Below are positions 1 to 8,173 of a stretch of DNA of 64,000 nucleotides, piece after piece; the stretch's first letter is position 1; the number at the start of each line of letters is the position of its first letter. The stretch spans positions 70,000-133,999 of the forward strand of contig CALAWP010000066.1 of the NCBI GenBank assembly GCA_937895345.1, read 5' to 3'. The DNA comes from an uncultured Paenibacillus sp. (GTDB lineage: Bacteria > Bacillota > Bacilli > Paenibacillales > Paenibacillaceae). The notes below the pieces were generated by a model. It searched no databases. It saw only the letters and a program-made list of their open reading frames with translations, and was not told where the DNA came from. Made by a program: the position numbers and the translations under genes.

Positions 1-580
1 GCGCCTGAATTTGCGGCACGACGCCGAAGGCGATCCATTGCGCCTTGTTCGCTCCCACCGCCGTCATCGCTTCGAGCGGTCCCTTCTCGATCGCTTCCAG
101 CGCTTCGTAGGCCAGCTTGGCGATAATGCCCATCGAGAACAGCATCAGGGCGAAGATGCCCGGCAGCAGGCCAAGACCGAAAATCGCGACAAAAAGAGCC
201 GCCATCAGCAGGTCGGGGATCGTCCGGTTCAGATTGAGCAGAAAGCGCATCGGATAAACGATCCATTTCGCCCTCGTAATGTTGCCGGCGCACAGCAGCG
301 CGACGGGAATGGCGAGAATCGCTCCGAACGTCGTGCCGAGCAGCGCCATGCGAATCGTTTCCAGCATCGCATGCGTAACTTTGGCAAAATAACCCCAATC
401 CGGCGGAAACATCTCCTTCAGCAAATCCAGCATATTGGGCAGCCCTTGGATGAGCTTCCCGAAGGTCGATTCCGTTTGGACGGCGCTCCCCCACAGAATC
501 AGCAGCAAAATAACGGCCGTCAAATAATGCTTCAGACGGCTTGGCGGCTTCGGCCGCTTCAGTTCGGTATTCGCAATCAT
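1..580 (-). CDS. phnE: Phosphonate ABC transporter permease PhnE (partial, C-terminus beyond window)
   Basis: Membrane permease of the PhnCDE phosphonate importer. The start codon at 578-580 overlaps the phnC stop in an ATGA arrangement. The visible 193 residues begin with a short cytoplasmic segment, one membrane helix at about residues 20-36, a periplasmic-type loop, then the BPD transporter core (MLETIRMALLGTT, IPVALLCAGN) and the conserved stretch NRTIPDLLMAALFV. The EAA-type coupling loop (EAIEKGPLEAMTAVGANKAQ) lies near the window edge and is the expected contact with the PhnC ATPase. The gene runs off position 1, so the last helices are not seen. Its place after phnD and phnC makes the call firm. 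Confidence 0.93.
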   Translation of the reverse strand, partial: MIANTELKRPKPPSRLKHYLTAVILLLILWGSAVQTESTFGKLIQGLPNMLDLLKEMFPPDWGYFAKVTHAMLETIRMALLGTTFGAILAIPVALLCAGNITRAKWIVYPMRFLLNLNRTIPDLLMAALFVAIFGLGLLPGIFALMLFSMGIIAKLAYEALEAIEKGPLEAMTAVGANKAQWIAFGVVPQIQA

Positions 581-1350
581 GCCACCGGCTCCTCCAGCAG
601 CTCGTCCTTCTGAATCGGCCGGCCGTAAATTTCGGCGAACACTTCGTCCGTCGCCTCCGAGACGGGCCCGTCGAAGACGACCTCGCCCGCTCGCAGGCCG
701 ATAATCCGGGTCGCATACGACCGGGCCAGATTGACAAAGTGCAAATTGACGATCGTCGTAATGCCGAGCTCCTCGTTGATCATTTTCAAATCGTCCATCA
801 CCTGCTTCGTCGTCAGTGGATCCAGCGACGCGACCGGCTCGTCGGCCAAAATAATTTTGGCCTCCTGCGCCAGCACTCTCGCGATGGCGACGCGCTGCTG
901 CTGGCCGCCCGACAGCTCGTCCGCGCGGGAATACGCTTTTTCGGCAATGTTGACGCGGTCGAGCGCGTTAAACGCCAAATGGACGTCATGCTCCGGAAAG
1001 AGCCCCAAAATTGTGCGCAGCGTCGAATGGTAGCCGACGCGGCCCGCCAGCACATTGCGCAGCACCGACACGCGCTTGACGAGGTTGAAGCTTTGAAAGA
1101 TCATGCCGATATCGCGGCGGATCATGCGCAGCTCCTTGCCCTTCGCTTGCGTAATCGATTTCCCGTCGATCAAAATTTCGCCTTCCGATATTTCATGGAG
1201 CCGGTTGACCGATCGCAGCAGCGTCGACTTGCCCGCGCCGGACAACCCTACGATCGCCACAAACTCCCCTTTGCCGATAGTCAGATTTATATCTTTTAAC
1301 CCTTTCGTTCCGTTCGGATACGTCTTGGTTACGTTTACCATTTCGATCAT
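577..1350 (-). CDS. phnC: Phosphonate ABC transporter ATP-binding protein PhnC
   Basis: ATPase that powers phosphonate uptake. It has 257 residues, the usual PhnC length. Walker A GLSGAGKST is at about residues 35-43, the Q-loop at FQSFNL, the signature LSGGQQQR at about 146-153, Walker B ILADEP at about 167-172, and the switch histidine in VNLHFVN. The insertion around GRVGYHSTLRTILGLFP is typical of PhnC. A weak ribosome site (AAGGA) lies about 10 bases before the ATG. It is separated from phnD by a 268-base gap holding a terminator-like hairpin, so it may be expressed at a lower level than the binding protein. Confidence 0.95.
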   Translation of the reverse strand: MIEMVNVTKTYPNGTKGLKDINLTIGKGEFVAIVGLSGAGKSTLLRSVNRLHEISEGEILIDGKSITQAKGKELRMIRRDIGMIFQSFNLVKRVSVLRNVLAGRVGYHSTLRTILGLFPEHDVHLAFNALDRVNIAEKAYSRADELSGGQQQRVAIARVLAQEAKIILADEPVASLDPLTTKQVMDDLKMINEELGITTIVNLHFVNLARSYATRIIGLRAGEVVFDGPVSEATDEVFAEIYGRPIQKDELLEEPVA

Positions 1351-1478
1351 GCAGGATCATTCCTTACTATTTGACTTATAAGCGTAAATGTCTGACGCCG
1401 TCCTTTAGAGGCGCAGCTTACGTTTCGCGTTGACCTATTAGCTCCATATAAGTTGAAACTTATACTTGCATATAGGTT

Positions 1479-1520
1479 AAAAAAGGGACAGCCAGACGGG
1501 ATCAACAATCCCGACTGGCT
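1479..1520 (-). terminator. Intercistronic rho-independent terminator/attenuator between phnD and phnC
   Basis: Bases 1490-1502 pair with 1508-1520 (13-bp stem, one A/A mismatch, 5-base loop). On the minus strand the stem is followed by GTCCC and six T residues. Because phnC and phnE lie downstream, it probably gives partial termination, leaving more binding protein than ATPase and permease. Confidence 0.75.
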
Positions 1521-1618
1521 TGGTGCCCCGCTGCCGGCAGCTTGTCCCGCTGCATGTCTGCGGCGCAGTTGCCCGTTGTGCATGCAGCGCTCCGGCCGTA
1601 CAATCTTTCCGGCTATGG

Positions 1619-2623
1619 CTATTCCGTCTTCACTTTTTCGTTATACTCGCGAACGATATTAAAGACGCTGTCTTCCGATTCTACATACCCTTCATGCGTA
1701 TAGATGTCCTTGATGATTTGGTAACCTTCCGGATCGGAGCCGAGGCTGATGAACGCTTCCTTGATTTTTTCGGCCCACTCCGGATTCATGTCCGGACGGA
1801 TGGAGATCGTATCGTTCGGAATCGGCTGCGTGAACGTCAGCACTCTTGTATCCTCAAAAACCGTCGGATAATCCTTCGATACCGTGTTGCGGGCGTCCTG
1901 GAAGATCGCTGCCGCATCCACATCGCCGTTCAGTACGGCGAGTACGCCTTGGTCATGCCCTTTTACCGTGATCGGCTGCACATCCTTCAGCGGGTCCAAC
2001 CCATGCTCCATCAGTTTGCCCGCCGGCCATACGAAGCCTGCGGACGAAGTTACGTTCTGGTACGCAATCTTTTTGCCTTTCAAATCCTCGACCGATTGAA
2101 TCGGAGAGTCTTTCTTAACGATAATCATCGACTTGTAGAAGTCGACCAGGTCTTCCGTAGGCGCGCCCGTCGCGTCGTCTACGCCCTTGCGCTGAGCTTG
2201 CAGAAGCACTTCCGCCGCTCCTTTGTCTTTGGCAATGACATAAGCAGTTGGAGGCAGGAATCCGACGTCCACTTGCTTCGAAGCCATCGCCTCGATGATG
2301 ACGTTGTAATCGGTCGATACGCTTACTTTAACTTCGATGCCCAGGCGGTCGCCGAGCAGCTTTTCCAGCGGCTTGGCTTTGGCTTCGAGCGTGTCCGCGT
2401 TTTGCGAAGGAACAAATTGAACGGTCAGCTTCGTCGGAACGTAGCCGGCGGGCTTTTCGGTTTCCTTCGGCTTTTCTTCACCGGACGATTGGCTGCCGGA
2501 TCCGTTAGCGTTAGTCGGAGAAGGCGGGGTATTCCCCCCATTGCCGCTGTTGCCGCCGCCGCAGGCGCTAAGAAATACGAGAGCTGTCAACATCAGAACG
2601 ATCGCTTTCAATGAATGCTTCAA
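1619..2623 (-). CDS. phnD: Phosphonate ABC transporter substrate-binding lipoprotein PhnD
   Basis: Extracellular phosphonate-binding lipoprotein that feeds PhnE/PhnC. It has 334 residues: a signal peptide with lipobox LSAC (Cys at about 21), then a Gly/Asn/Ser/Pro-rich linker to about residue 60, then a type II periplasmic-binding fold beginning KLTVQFVPSQNADTLEAKAK, typical of the PhnD/PtxB family. Family marks include DVGFLPPTAYV, GKKIAYQNVTSSAGFVWP and AAAIFQDARN. The ribosome site GAGGGG lies upstream of the ATG. A PhoP-type box lies about 60-100 bases upstream, so expression under phosphate starvation is expected. Confidence 0.93.
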   Translation of the reverse strand: MKHSLKAIVLMLTALVFLSACGGGNSGNGGNTPPSPTNANGSGSQSSGEEKPKETEKPAGYVPTKLTVQFVPSQNADTLEAKAKPLEKLLGDRLGIEVKVSVSTDYNVIIEAMASKQVDVGFLPPTAYVIAKDKGAAEVLLQAQRKGVDDATGAPTEDLVDFYKSMIIVKKDSPIQSVEDLKGKKIAYQNVTSSAGFVWPAGKLMEHGLDPLKDVQPITVKGHDQGVLAVLNGDVDAAAIFQDARNTVSKDYPTVFEDTRVLTFTQPIPNDTISIRPDMNPEWAEKIKEAFISLGSDPEGYQIIKDIYTHEGYVESEDSVFNIVREYNEKVKTE

Positions 2624-2668
2624 AACAAAAATCCCCTCTCAAACTTGTATAATGAACTAACAGTTTTT

Positions 2669-2722
2669 ACTATAGAGAGGATTTATTAACGGATTGTCAT
2701 CCTTTTGTTAATCCTTTGTAAG
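2669..2722 (-). promoter_or_regulatory. Pho box (four TTAACA-like repeats) and -10 of the phnDCE promoter
   Basis: Reading the minus strand, cTTACA (2717-2722), TTAACA (2706-2711), ATGACA (2695-2700) and TTAATA (2684-2689) recur with an exact 11-bp period, the layout of a Bacillus-type PhoP box. A -10-like TATAGT (2669-2674) follows 9 bases after the last repeat, the spacing used by PhoP-activated promoters. Confidence 0.82.
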
Positions 2723-2824
2723 GGTTCTTCCATAAGGCCCGGCACCTGCTATGATTAAATAAGAAAACCAGTCAATCTTCTTATTCATGTAGCCTAAACC
2801 GGCAAGAAAGGCGGCAAACATACG

Positions 2825-4414
2825 ATGACAAACAATTCGACACAGCTGACATGCGCCATTTTGGCGACAAGCGACATTCACGGGTACATCTATCCGACCG
2901 ATTACCGCAGCGAACAGCAGCAGCCTTTTGGCCTTGCGAAGCTTGCCGCCTTGATCGGCGAAGAGCGCGCCCGCTATGCGGCGGCGCTGCTAATCGACAA
3001 CGGCGATTTGCTGCAAGGCTCCCCGCTTGCCTCGCATTATGCCAAATATAACCGGCACCTGACGCATCCGGGCGTAGCCTCATGCAATCATTTACGTTAT
3101 GATGCGGCGATTATCGGCAATCATGAATTCAACTACGGGCCGGAGCTGCTCCGCAAGGCGGTGGCCGATTCCCGCTTTCCGTGGCTGTCCGCCAATGTAA
3201 TCGACCGCCGCACCGGCGAGCCGGCCTTCGGGCAGCCCTACATGATCAAGCTGCTTCACGGCCAAGTCAAAACGGCGGTGCTGGGCTTGACGACGTCTTA
3301 TATACCCAATTGGGAAAAACCCGAACATATCGGCGAATTCCGATTCGACGACGCGGTAAAGTGCGCGGAAAAGTGGGTAAGCTTTATCCGGGAAAATGAG
3401 CGGCCCGATCTGATGATCGTCGCTTATCACGGAGGCCTTGAGCGGGACCCGTCGAACGGACGGGAGACGGAGAAGCTGACCGGCGAAAACCAAGGATACG
3501 CCCTATGCGCCGAGGTGGATGGGATTGATGTTCTGATTACCGGCCATCAGCATCGGATGCTGGCCGGCAAGATAAACGGCGTATCCGTCGTGCAGCCCGG
3601 CTGCAATGGACAAGCGCTGGCCGAAGTGGTGATCGAGCTGGAGCGAACGAAGGAAGGCCGTTGGACCGTTGCGGACAAGACCGAGCGGCTCATTCCGGTC
3701 CAAACGGATACCGGAGCAGTCCCTGAACTCATTCAGCTGCTCGGACGGGAAGAAGCCGATACGCAAGCATGGCTGAACGAGCCGATCGGAACGGTCGACG
3801 GCGATATGACGGTGATCGATCCGATGAGCGTGCGGCTGGAGGATCACCCCTTCGTCGAACTGATGAATCGCGTGCAGCTGGAGATTTCGGGCGCGGATAT
3901 ATCCGCAGCCGCCTTGTTAAGCAATCAAAGCCGCGGCTTCGGGCCAACGGTCACGATGCGCGATGTGCTGACGAATTTTATGTATCCGAACACGTTGAAG
4001 GTGTTGCGCTTAACAGGGCAGGACATTAAGGATGCCCTGGAGCAGTCCGCCCGCTATTTTGATCTCGACGAACAGGGGCGCATCGCAGTCAGCCGGGAAT
4101 ATACGGAGCCGAAGCCGCAGCATTACAATTACGATATGTGGGAAGGCATCGATTACGAAATTCGGGTGTCGGCGCCGATCGGCCAACGCATCGTCAAGTT
4201 GACGCGTCAGGGACAAGACCTTGACCTAAGCGGCGAATACAATGTCGTCATAAGCAGCTACCGGGCGGCAGGCGGCGGCGATTTCGACATGTACCGGGGC
4301 AAGCCGGTCGTCAAGGAAATCGAACTCGATTACGCCGAAATGATGGCCGAATACATCTCTCAGCGCGGCGTCATCCACGCCGAATGCAACGGCAACTGGC
4401 GCGTCCTCCCTTAG
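2825..4414 (+). CDS. Bifunctional metallophosphatase / 5'-nucleotidase family protein
   Basis: Two-domain phosphoesterase of the 5'-nucleotidase/UDP-sugar hydrolase/CpdB family, 529 residues. The metallophosphatase domain carries the metal ligands in DIHG (about 17-20), DNGD (58-61), GNHEFNYG (98-105), AYHGG (about 200) and GHQH (about 240). The C-terminal nucleotide-binding domain starts near residue 300 and includes SNQSRGFGPTVTMRDV and YPNTLKVLRLTGQDIKDALEQSA. There is no signal peptide, so it should act in the cytoplasm on nucleotides or cyclic nucleotides. It is divergent from phnD; the intergenic Pho box is oriented toward phnD, so Pho control of this gene is possible but not shown. Confidence 0.88.
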   Translation: MTNNSTQLTCAILATSDIHGYIYPTDYRSEQQQPFGLAKLAALIGEERARYAAALLIDNGDLLQGSPLASHYAKYNRHLTHPGVASCNHLRYDAAIIGNHEFNYGPELLRKAVADSRFPWLSANVIDRRTGEPAFGQPYMIKLLHGQVKTAVLGLTTSYIPNWEKPEHIGEFRFDDAVKCAEKWVSFIRENERPDLMIVAYHGGLERDPSNGRETEKLTGENQGYALCAEVDGIDVLITGHQHRMLAGKINGVSVVQPGCNGQALAEVVIELERTKEGRWTVADKTERLIPVQTDTGAVPELIQLLGREEADTQAWLNEPIGTVDGDMTVIDPMSVRLEDHPFVELMNRVQLEISGADISAAALLSNQSRGFGPTVTMRDVLTNFMYPNTLKVLRLTGQDIKDALEQSARYFDLDEQGRIAVSREYTEPKPQHYNYDMWEGIDYEIRVSAPIGQRIVKLTRQGQDLDLSGEYNVVISSYRAAGGGDFDMYRGKPVVKEIELDYAEMMAEYISQRGVIHAECNGNWRVLP

Positions 4415-4942
4415 CGGACGGCAGACATAGCCGCTGGCCGCTAAGACGATGACGAACCTGACAATCGCTAATCGCGCCCCTCACAATTGGCAGCCGCTCG
4501 CAACCTGACAGTCGCTTGGCGCTCACGAGCCTGGCAGTCGCTTGGCGCTCACGAACCTGGCAGTCGCCGGTCGCTCACGAGCCTGACAGTCGCTTGGCGC
4601 TCACGGCTAACGAATCTGGCAATCCTTATACCCGTCAAAATGACGAGTTTGAAATTGTAACGAATCTCTGCGTCGCTATTGCCCCATTTTCGGACTATAT
4701 TCAGCCTTTCTGGGGCAAATAAGCCCGCTGGCGTTCGTTAAAATCGTAAACCAGCCATTACAGAGCGAATAAGCTCACCCAGGTTCGTTATCACCCCCGG
4801 CTTACCTTTCAAGGACTAGACGAGGCTTATCTTTAACGGACTAGACGCGGCTTGCAATACCGGCAGCCATCAAACGATATCGGGCCTCGCAATTAACCGA
4901 CATTCGCCAGCTTCGATCAAAAGTTGTTTTTATGTAACAAAA
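4415..4942. other. Repeat-rich noncoding region between the nucleotidase and the Tad-like operon
   Basis: No convincing gene. Besides the 26-bp tandem array it holds a GGACTAGACGMGGCTT pair (4813-4828 and 4838-4853) and two imperfect copies of a GCRAATAAGCYC...GTTCGTTA unit around 4714-4790. An open frame on the plus strand at 4516-4722 is made largely of the tandem repeat and is not believed. Confidence 0.7.
4504..4607. repeat. Four tandem copies of a 26-bp repeat
   Basis: Copies at 4504-4529, 4530-4555, 4556-4581 and 4582-4607 share the core CCTGRCAGTCGCTTGG followed by CGCTCACG. The third copy diverges in the middle (CCGGT for TTGGC). A degenerate extra copy may lie at about 4458-4485. 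The copies are directly abutting, without spacers. Confidence 0.9.
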
Positions 4943-5428
4943 TCAATGAGCTACCAGCTCTGCCGCGCCCCGGATTTCCCATTCGATCGGCTCTATGACG
5001 GAGAACGCCCTCGGGTATACGACCTTGGCGATCAGCACGACGCCCGGCTGCCGGAACAGCGCTTCAAATTCAAATGTTTCGTTGCGGTAGACGTATGGAA
5101 ACGACTGCTCCGAATTGATGACCTCGAACACAAGCACCTCCACGGGGTGGCGCAGGAACGAGCCGGGCAGCGGCGTCCCGCTCCCGTCCAATTGCAAATT
5201 GGCCGCCAAATAACGGGCCGCTTCCTGCGCGGCGGCTCCTTCGTGGATGCGGAGCTCGCCGTCCGACAGCGCCGTCTTGTCGAGCTGCTGCGCCGCGGCA
5301 TGCGCCGCCCGGTTGACGGCGCGCTTGCTCTGGGACAGCGTCTTCATCGCCATCTCCTCTTCCACCTGCAGCAGATGCGTCGTCAGCCAGACGGCCATCA
5401 TCGCGATAATCAGCAACAGCTTATGCAT
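4943..5428 (-). CDS. Tad-operon hypothetical secreted/pseudopilin-like protein
   Basis: 161 residues; function not recognised. One N-terminal hydrophobic segment (LLLIIAMMAVWLTTHLL, about 4-20) is followed by a mostly helical stretch (about 21-75) and a C-terminal part rich in beta-type sequence. This resembles TadE/pseudopilin-style minor subunits with a single anchoring helix. The ribosome site AAGGGAG precedes the ATG. It is the last gene of the Tad-like operon, 20 bases after the neighbouring gene, which suggests a minor pilin or surface assembly factor. Confidence 0.7.
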   Translation of the reverse strand: MHKLLLIIAMMAVWLTTHLLQVEEEMAMKTLSQSKRAVNRAAHAAAQQLDKTALSDGELRIHEGAAAQEAARYLAANLQLDGSGTPLPGSFLRHPVEVLVFEVINSEQSFPYVYRNETFEFEALFRQPGVVLIAKVVYPRAFSVIEPIEWEIRGAAELVAH

Positions 5429-5448
5429 GCGAATTCTCCCTTCTCCGG

Positions 5449-5874
5449 CTACGGGACATATTCGCTCATCTTCATGCCGAATGCCCGCATTCGATCGTCG
5501 GACGAGATCGGCTCGATCCCGATCAGCCGGTCGATCATAAATAGGTTCTCGTACGGATAACTGATGGTCAGCATGATGCCGGTTCCGCGCGGCACCGGAG
5601 CGGCGGGATTCGCGCCGTCCGCCCCGGTCGTCGTGGCAATTTCGAAAGAAACGGCTTCCGGCCTCAAGCCAAGCCGAGCCATACGCTCCGCCGATTGGCG
5701 CAGCATCTCTCCGTCGATATACCCGTACGTCCCGCTTGCCCCGACCTCAAGCAAATAATCGACTTCCTGCTGCAGCACCGCCTGTCTGACGATGACGACA
5801 TGCTTGTAAATCGGAGAAAATAAAATCCAGCAGAGCATGGCGGCGAACAGGACAAATACAAGCAGCTGCTTCAT
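5449..5874 (-). CDS. Tad-operon hypothetical membrane-anchored protein
   Basis: 141 residues, no family recognised. There is an N-terminal membrane helix (VFVLFAAMLCWILF, about 6-19) followed by an extracytoplasmic domain of about 115 residues with TGIMLTISYPYEN. Its start overlaps the stop of the tiny upstream gene in an ATGA junction, so the two are translationally coupled. The architecture matches the following gene product and suggests a minor pilin-like component of the same apparatus. Confidence 0.72.
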   Translation of the reverse strand: MKQLLVFVLFAAMLCWILFSPIYKHVVIVRQAVLQQEVDYLLEVGASGTYGYIDGEMLRQSAERMARLGLRPEAVSFEIATTTGADGANPAAPVPRGTGIMLTISYPYENLFMIDRLIGIEPISSDDRMRAFGMKMSEYVP

Positions 5875-6017
5875 GGACTCATCTTCCTTATATACTCGCT
5901 CATGGCGCCGCCGGTCCGCTGCACCTGACGATTCATGCCGTCCTCTCCTTCCGCGACCGCCGCATATATGACGACCGCCGTAATAAGAAGCAACAGCGTC
6001 ACTAATATCGTTCGCAA
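5871..6017 (-). CDS. 48-residue single-helix protein of the Tad-like operon (TTG start)
   Basis: Small gene with a TTG start at 6015-6017. GGGAGG sits 8 bases upstream, which decides the start over an in-frame GTG two codons earlier. The product begins MRTILVTLLLLITAVVIYAAVA, a hydrophobic helix, followed by a polar tail of about 25 residues with no further helix. The stop overlaps the next start (ATGA). Size, position and the basic N-terminus before the helix resemble Flp-type minor pilins, but no Gly-Glu processing motif is evident. Confidence 0.68.
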   Translation of the reverse strand: MRTILVTLLLLITAVVIYAAVAEGEDGMNRQVQRTGGAMSEYIRKMSP

Positions 6018-6061
6018 CTGCACCGCCTCCCGAATGAAAATGTTGCCGGCCGCCGCGCCGG

Positions 6062-6211
6062 TTAAGGCAGCATCTGGCTGATTCGCGTATTGGCCGCGTT
6101 GCCCTGAGATTGAATTTGACTGCGGGTGCCCGTCGTGTCCTGGGCGATTATCGAATTGAACAAGACGACGACCACCACCAGCATCATGACCGTGATCAAA
6201 ATATTGCGCAT
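6062..6211 (-). CDS. 49-residue Flp-pilin-like protein
   Basis: Candidate major pilin subunit of the Tad-like system. The start at 6209-6211 is chosen because AAGGAGGTGATGGC precedes it at ideal spacing; the longer in-frame extension has no ribosome site. The protein begins MRNILITVMMLVVVVVLFNS, one long hydrophobic helix, then a Gln/Ser/Thr/Asn-rich polar tail ending QMLP. Length and topology fit Flp type IVb pilins, although the classic Gly/Glu cleavage signature is not clear. It lies directly after the two membrane-platform genes, where Flp-like genes are often found. Confidence 0.7.
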   Translation of the reverse strand: MRNILITVMMLVVVVVLFNSIIAQDTTGTRSQIQSQGNAANTRISQMLP

Positions 6212-6333
6212 GCCATCACCTCCTTCAATGAAATATAACCATCCTCCTGCAAAGGCGAACACTGCCGCTTCTCCAGTTCGATTCCTCATTCCGCTTGTTT
6301 CGTGCGATTCTCCGATTCAATTTATACAGCCTC

Positions 6334-7224
6334 TCAACCGAGCGATTGAAACAACTGCTGAGCCTCCATCACCCACGGATAAATAAATACCTGGAACGTA
6401 TACAAAATCGGAATGCCCGCCAGCACGAACAGCACATAGGACGTCGATTCCTTCCGGCTTTCCTTGGCCAGCTCCAGCTTTTCCTTGTAATCGGCGATCC
6501 GGATGCGAAGCAGGTCGTAATATTCCCTGCTCTCATGGAGCCGAAGGGCGTCGACCGTCTCGACAAAGCTCATGCCGTCGTCCGTTCCGATCCGCTGCTT
6601 GAACCGTTGGAGGGCAAGAGACGGGTCGTGGTACCACTCGGCAAGAAGCCGCTCCAGGTCGCTGCGGATCGTGCGCGTATACGGAACGCACCTCGCCAGC
6701 TTGGCATGGATATGCAGGGCGGAATCGGACAAATACAGCAGCTGATTGCTGACGCGGTATATTTCCTTCGTCATTTGCAAGGCTCGAAGCTTGCGAAGAG
6801 AGCGCAGCCACGCCTTGTCCGCAAGCAGGGCGGCCGTCAGCAGAAGCGGCAGACCCGCAAGCAGCTGCGAAGCGATGGACAGCAGCGAGCCGCCGTACCA
6901 GACAAAAGCCGAACCTCCCATGAACGGGAGCACAAAGATTGCCACTTTGCGCAGCAGCAAATACCAGGCGGGATCCGCACTGATGCCGCAGCCCGCGAGC
7001 AGCGCCTCCCGCTCCATGCAGGAAGGATGCGACCGGGAAATGCGAAGCGCACGCAGCCAGCCTTCCGGCGCCGGCGACGTCTTCCAGTTCAGCGCCGCCA
7101 GTCTTCGCCACCTCGCCGGACGGCGGGGCAGCAGCTGAAGCAGCATATAAATGGCTGCTGTGCCGAACAGTACTTGTCCCGCCGCCGTCGCCGCGCGGAG
7201 CCATTCATTCAACCACTCGAACAT
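6334..7224 (-). CDS. tadC: Tad-like pilus platform protein, type II secretion F family (TadC-like)
   Basis: Inner-membrane platform protein of the pilus assembly machine, 296 residues. It has an N-terminal membrane helix (about 15-33), a paired hydrophobic region at about 95-140 (VAIFVLPFMGGSAFVW and LLAGLPLLLTAALLA), a cytoplasmic helical domain and a C-terminal helix (YVLFVLAGIPILYTFQVFI). This is the T2SSF layout. AAGGGAGA precedes the ATG. It follows the tadB-like gene by 13 bases. The names TadB and TadC are assigned by order and could be exchanged. Confidence 0.82.
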   Translation of the reverse strand: MFEWLNEWLRAATAAGQVLFGTAAIYMLLQLLPRRPARWRRLAALNWKTSPAPEGWLRALRISRSHPSCMEREALLAGCGISADPAWYLLLRKVAIFVLPFMGGSAFVWYGGSLLSIASQLLAGLPLLLTAALLADKAWLRSLRKLRALQMTKEIYRVSNQLLYLSDSALHIHAKLARCVPYTRTIRSDLERLLAEWYHDPSLALQRFKQRIGTDDGMSFVETVDALRLHESREYYDLLRIRIADYKEKLELAKESRKESTSYVLFVLAGIPILYTFQVFIYPWVMEAQQLFQSLG

Positions 7225-7237
7225 GACGCGGTCTCCC

Positions 7238-8173
7238 TTACATTTTTTTGCGGGACAGCCACAGCCCCATCAGAAACGACGCAAAAATAAGCAGCATCGC
7301 ATTCAGAAGCATGTCCCTGCCTTGCGGATCGATCAAGTAATAGAAATAGGAGTTTGCCCGGTTGTACCGCATGTTGATGCCAATAAACAGCGCCAGAAAC
7401 AGCAGCGGGGCGAAGTTGGCCAGCCGAATTTCCAGCAGGCGATGCCGCTCCTGCTCGTTCGCCCTTCTCGCCTTGCGCATATCCGCAATCAGTTCCCGCA
7501 GGCTGTCGGAAATCGAAGCGCCCTCCGACAAGGCAACGCGCAAAATATTGACGAAATAATCGGCCCAAACATGGCCGAGCGACGCGGCCATCAGACGAAG
7601 GCTGGCCTCATCGTCGCCCCTGACGGACAAGTTGCGGTACAGCTGCTCGAACACCGCTTGCATCGGCCCCAGCAGCCTCCTTTCCTCGACCGTCCGCTGC
7701 AAGGCAACCCGGATTTGACGTTCCCCCGTAACGAGATAACATTGATAGAACAGCTCCACGGCCGGCAAAAAATCGATTTGCGCGCTCATTCGGCGATGAA
7801 TGAGCACCGCCCGGAGCAGCACATAAGGCGACAGCCCGACGATAAGGCCGAACACGGCCGTGCCTTTGGCCGTTTGAAAAAACAGGCCTCCGAAGGCGAG
7901 TCCGCCGAGCGTCAGCGCCAACGTCAGTCCGACAAACGCATCCGGCTTCATCCGGTACCGGAGCGTCTCCAGCAGTTCGCCCAGATGGGTCCGCAGCTTC
8001 CCGTAAAGCTTCAACCGTCCTTCAAGCAGCTTTCTCCAGCCGAATGGCGACTCGTAGGTTAATCGGCCTCGAAGGCGGCGCCTGTCCGACCAAGCGGTTC
8101 CCAAAAAATACAGACTGGCAAACGACATCATGAACAGCAAAACGCATGCGGCCGCAATCGAAACGTTATTCAT
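7238..8173 (-). CDS. tadB: Tad-like pilus platform protein, type II secretion F family (TadB-like)
   Basis: Second platform protein, 311 residues. It has an N-terminal helix (about 4-28), a central hydrophobic pair at about 100-140, a cytoplasmic domain with LFYQCYLVTGERQIRVAL and VALSEGASISDSLREL (the T2SSF helical bundle), and C-terminal helices (FAPLLFLALFIGINM, MLLNAMLLIFASFLMGLWL). Its ATG lies inside the end of the tadA-like gene (8-base overlap), so translation is coupled to the ATPase. TadB and TadC normally form the membrane platform driven by TadA. Confidence 0.84.
   Translation of the reverse strand: MNNVSIAAACVLLFMMSFASLYFLGTAWSDRRRLRGRLTYESPFGWRKLLEGRLKLYGKLRTHLGELLETLRYRMKPDAFVGLTLALTLGGLAFGGLFFQTAKGTAVFGLIVGLSPYVLLRAVLIHRRMSAQIDFLPAVELFYQCYLVTGERQIRVALQRTVEERRLLGPMQAVFEQLYRNLSVRGDDEASLRLMAASLGHVWADYFVNILRVALSEGASISDSLRELIADMRKARRANEQERHRLLEIRLANFAPLLFLALFIGINMRYNRANSYFYYLIDPQGRDMLLNAMLLIFASFLMGLWLSRKKM

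Noticed and set aside
4504..4607. CRISPR array
   Set aside because: The 26-bp repeats abut without spacers and no cas gene is nearby.
4516..4722. A 68-residue plus-strand frame
   Set aside because: Built mostly from the tandem repeat, with no ribosome site; not a gene.
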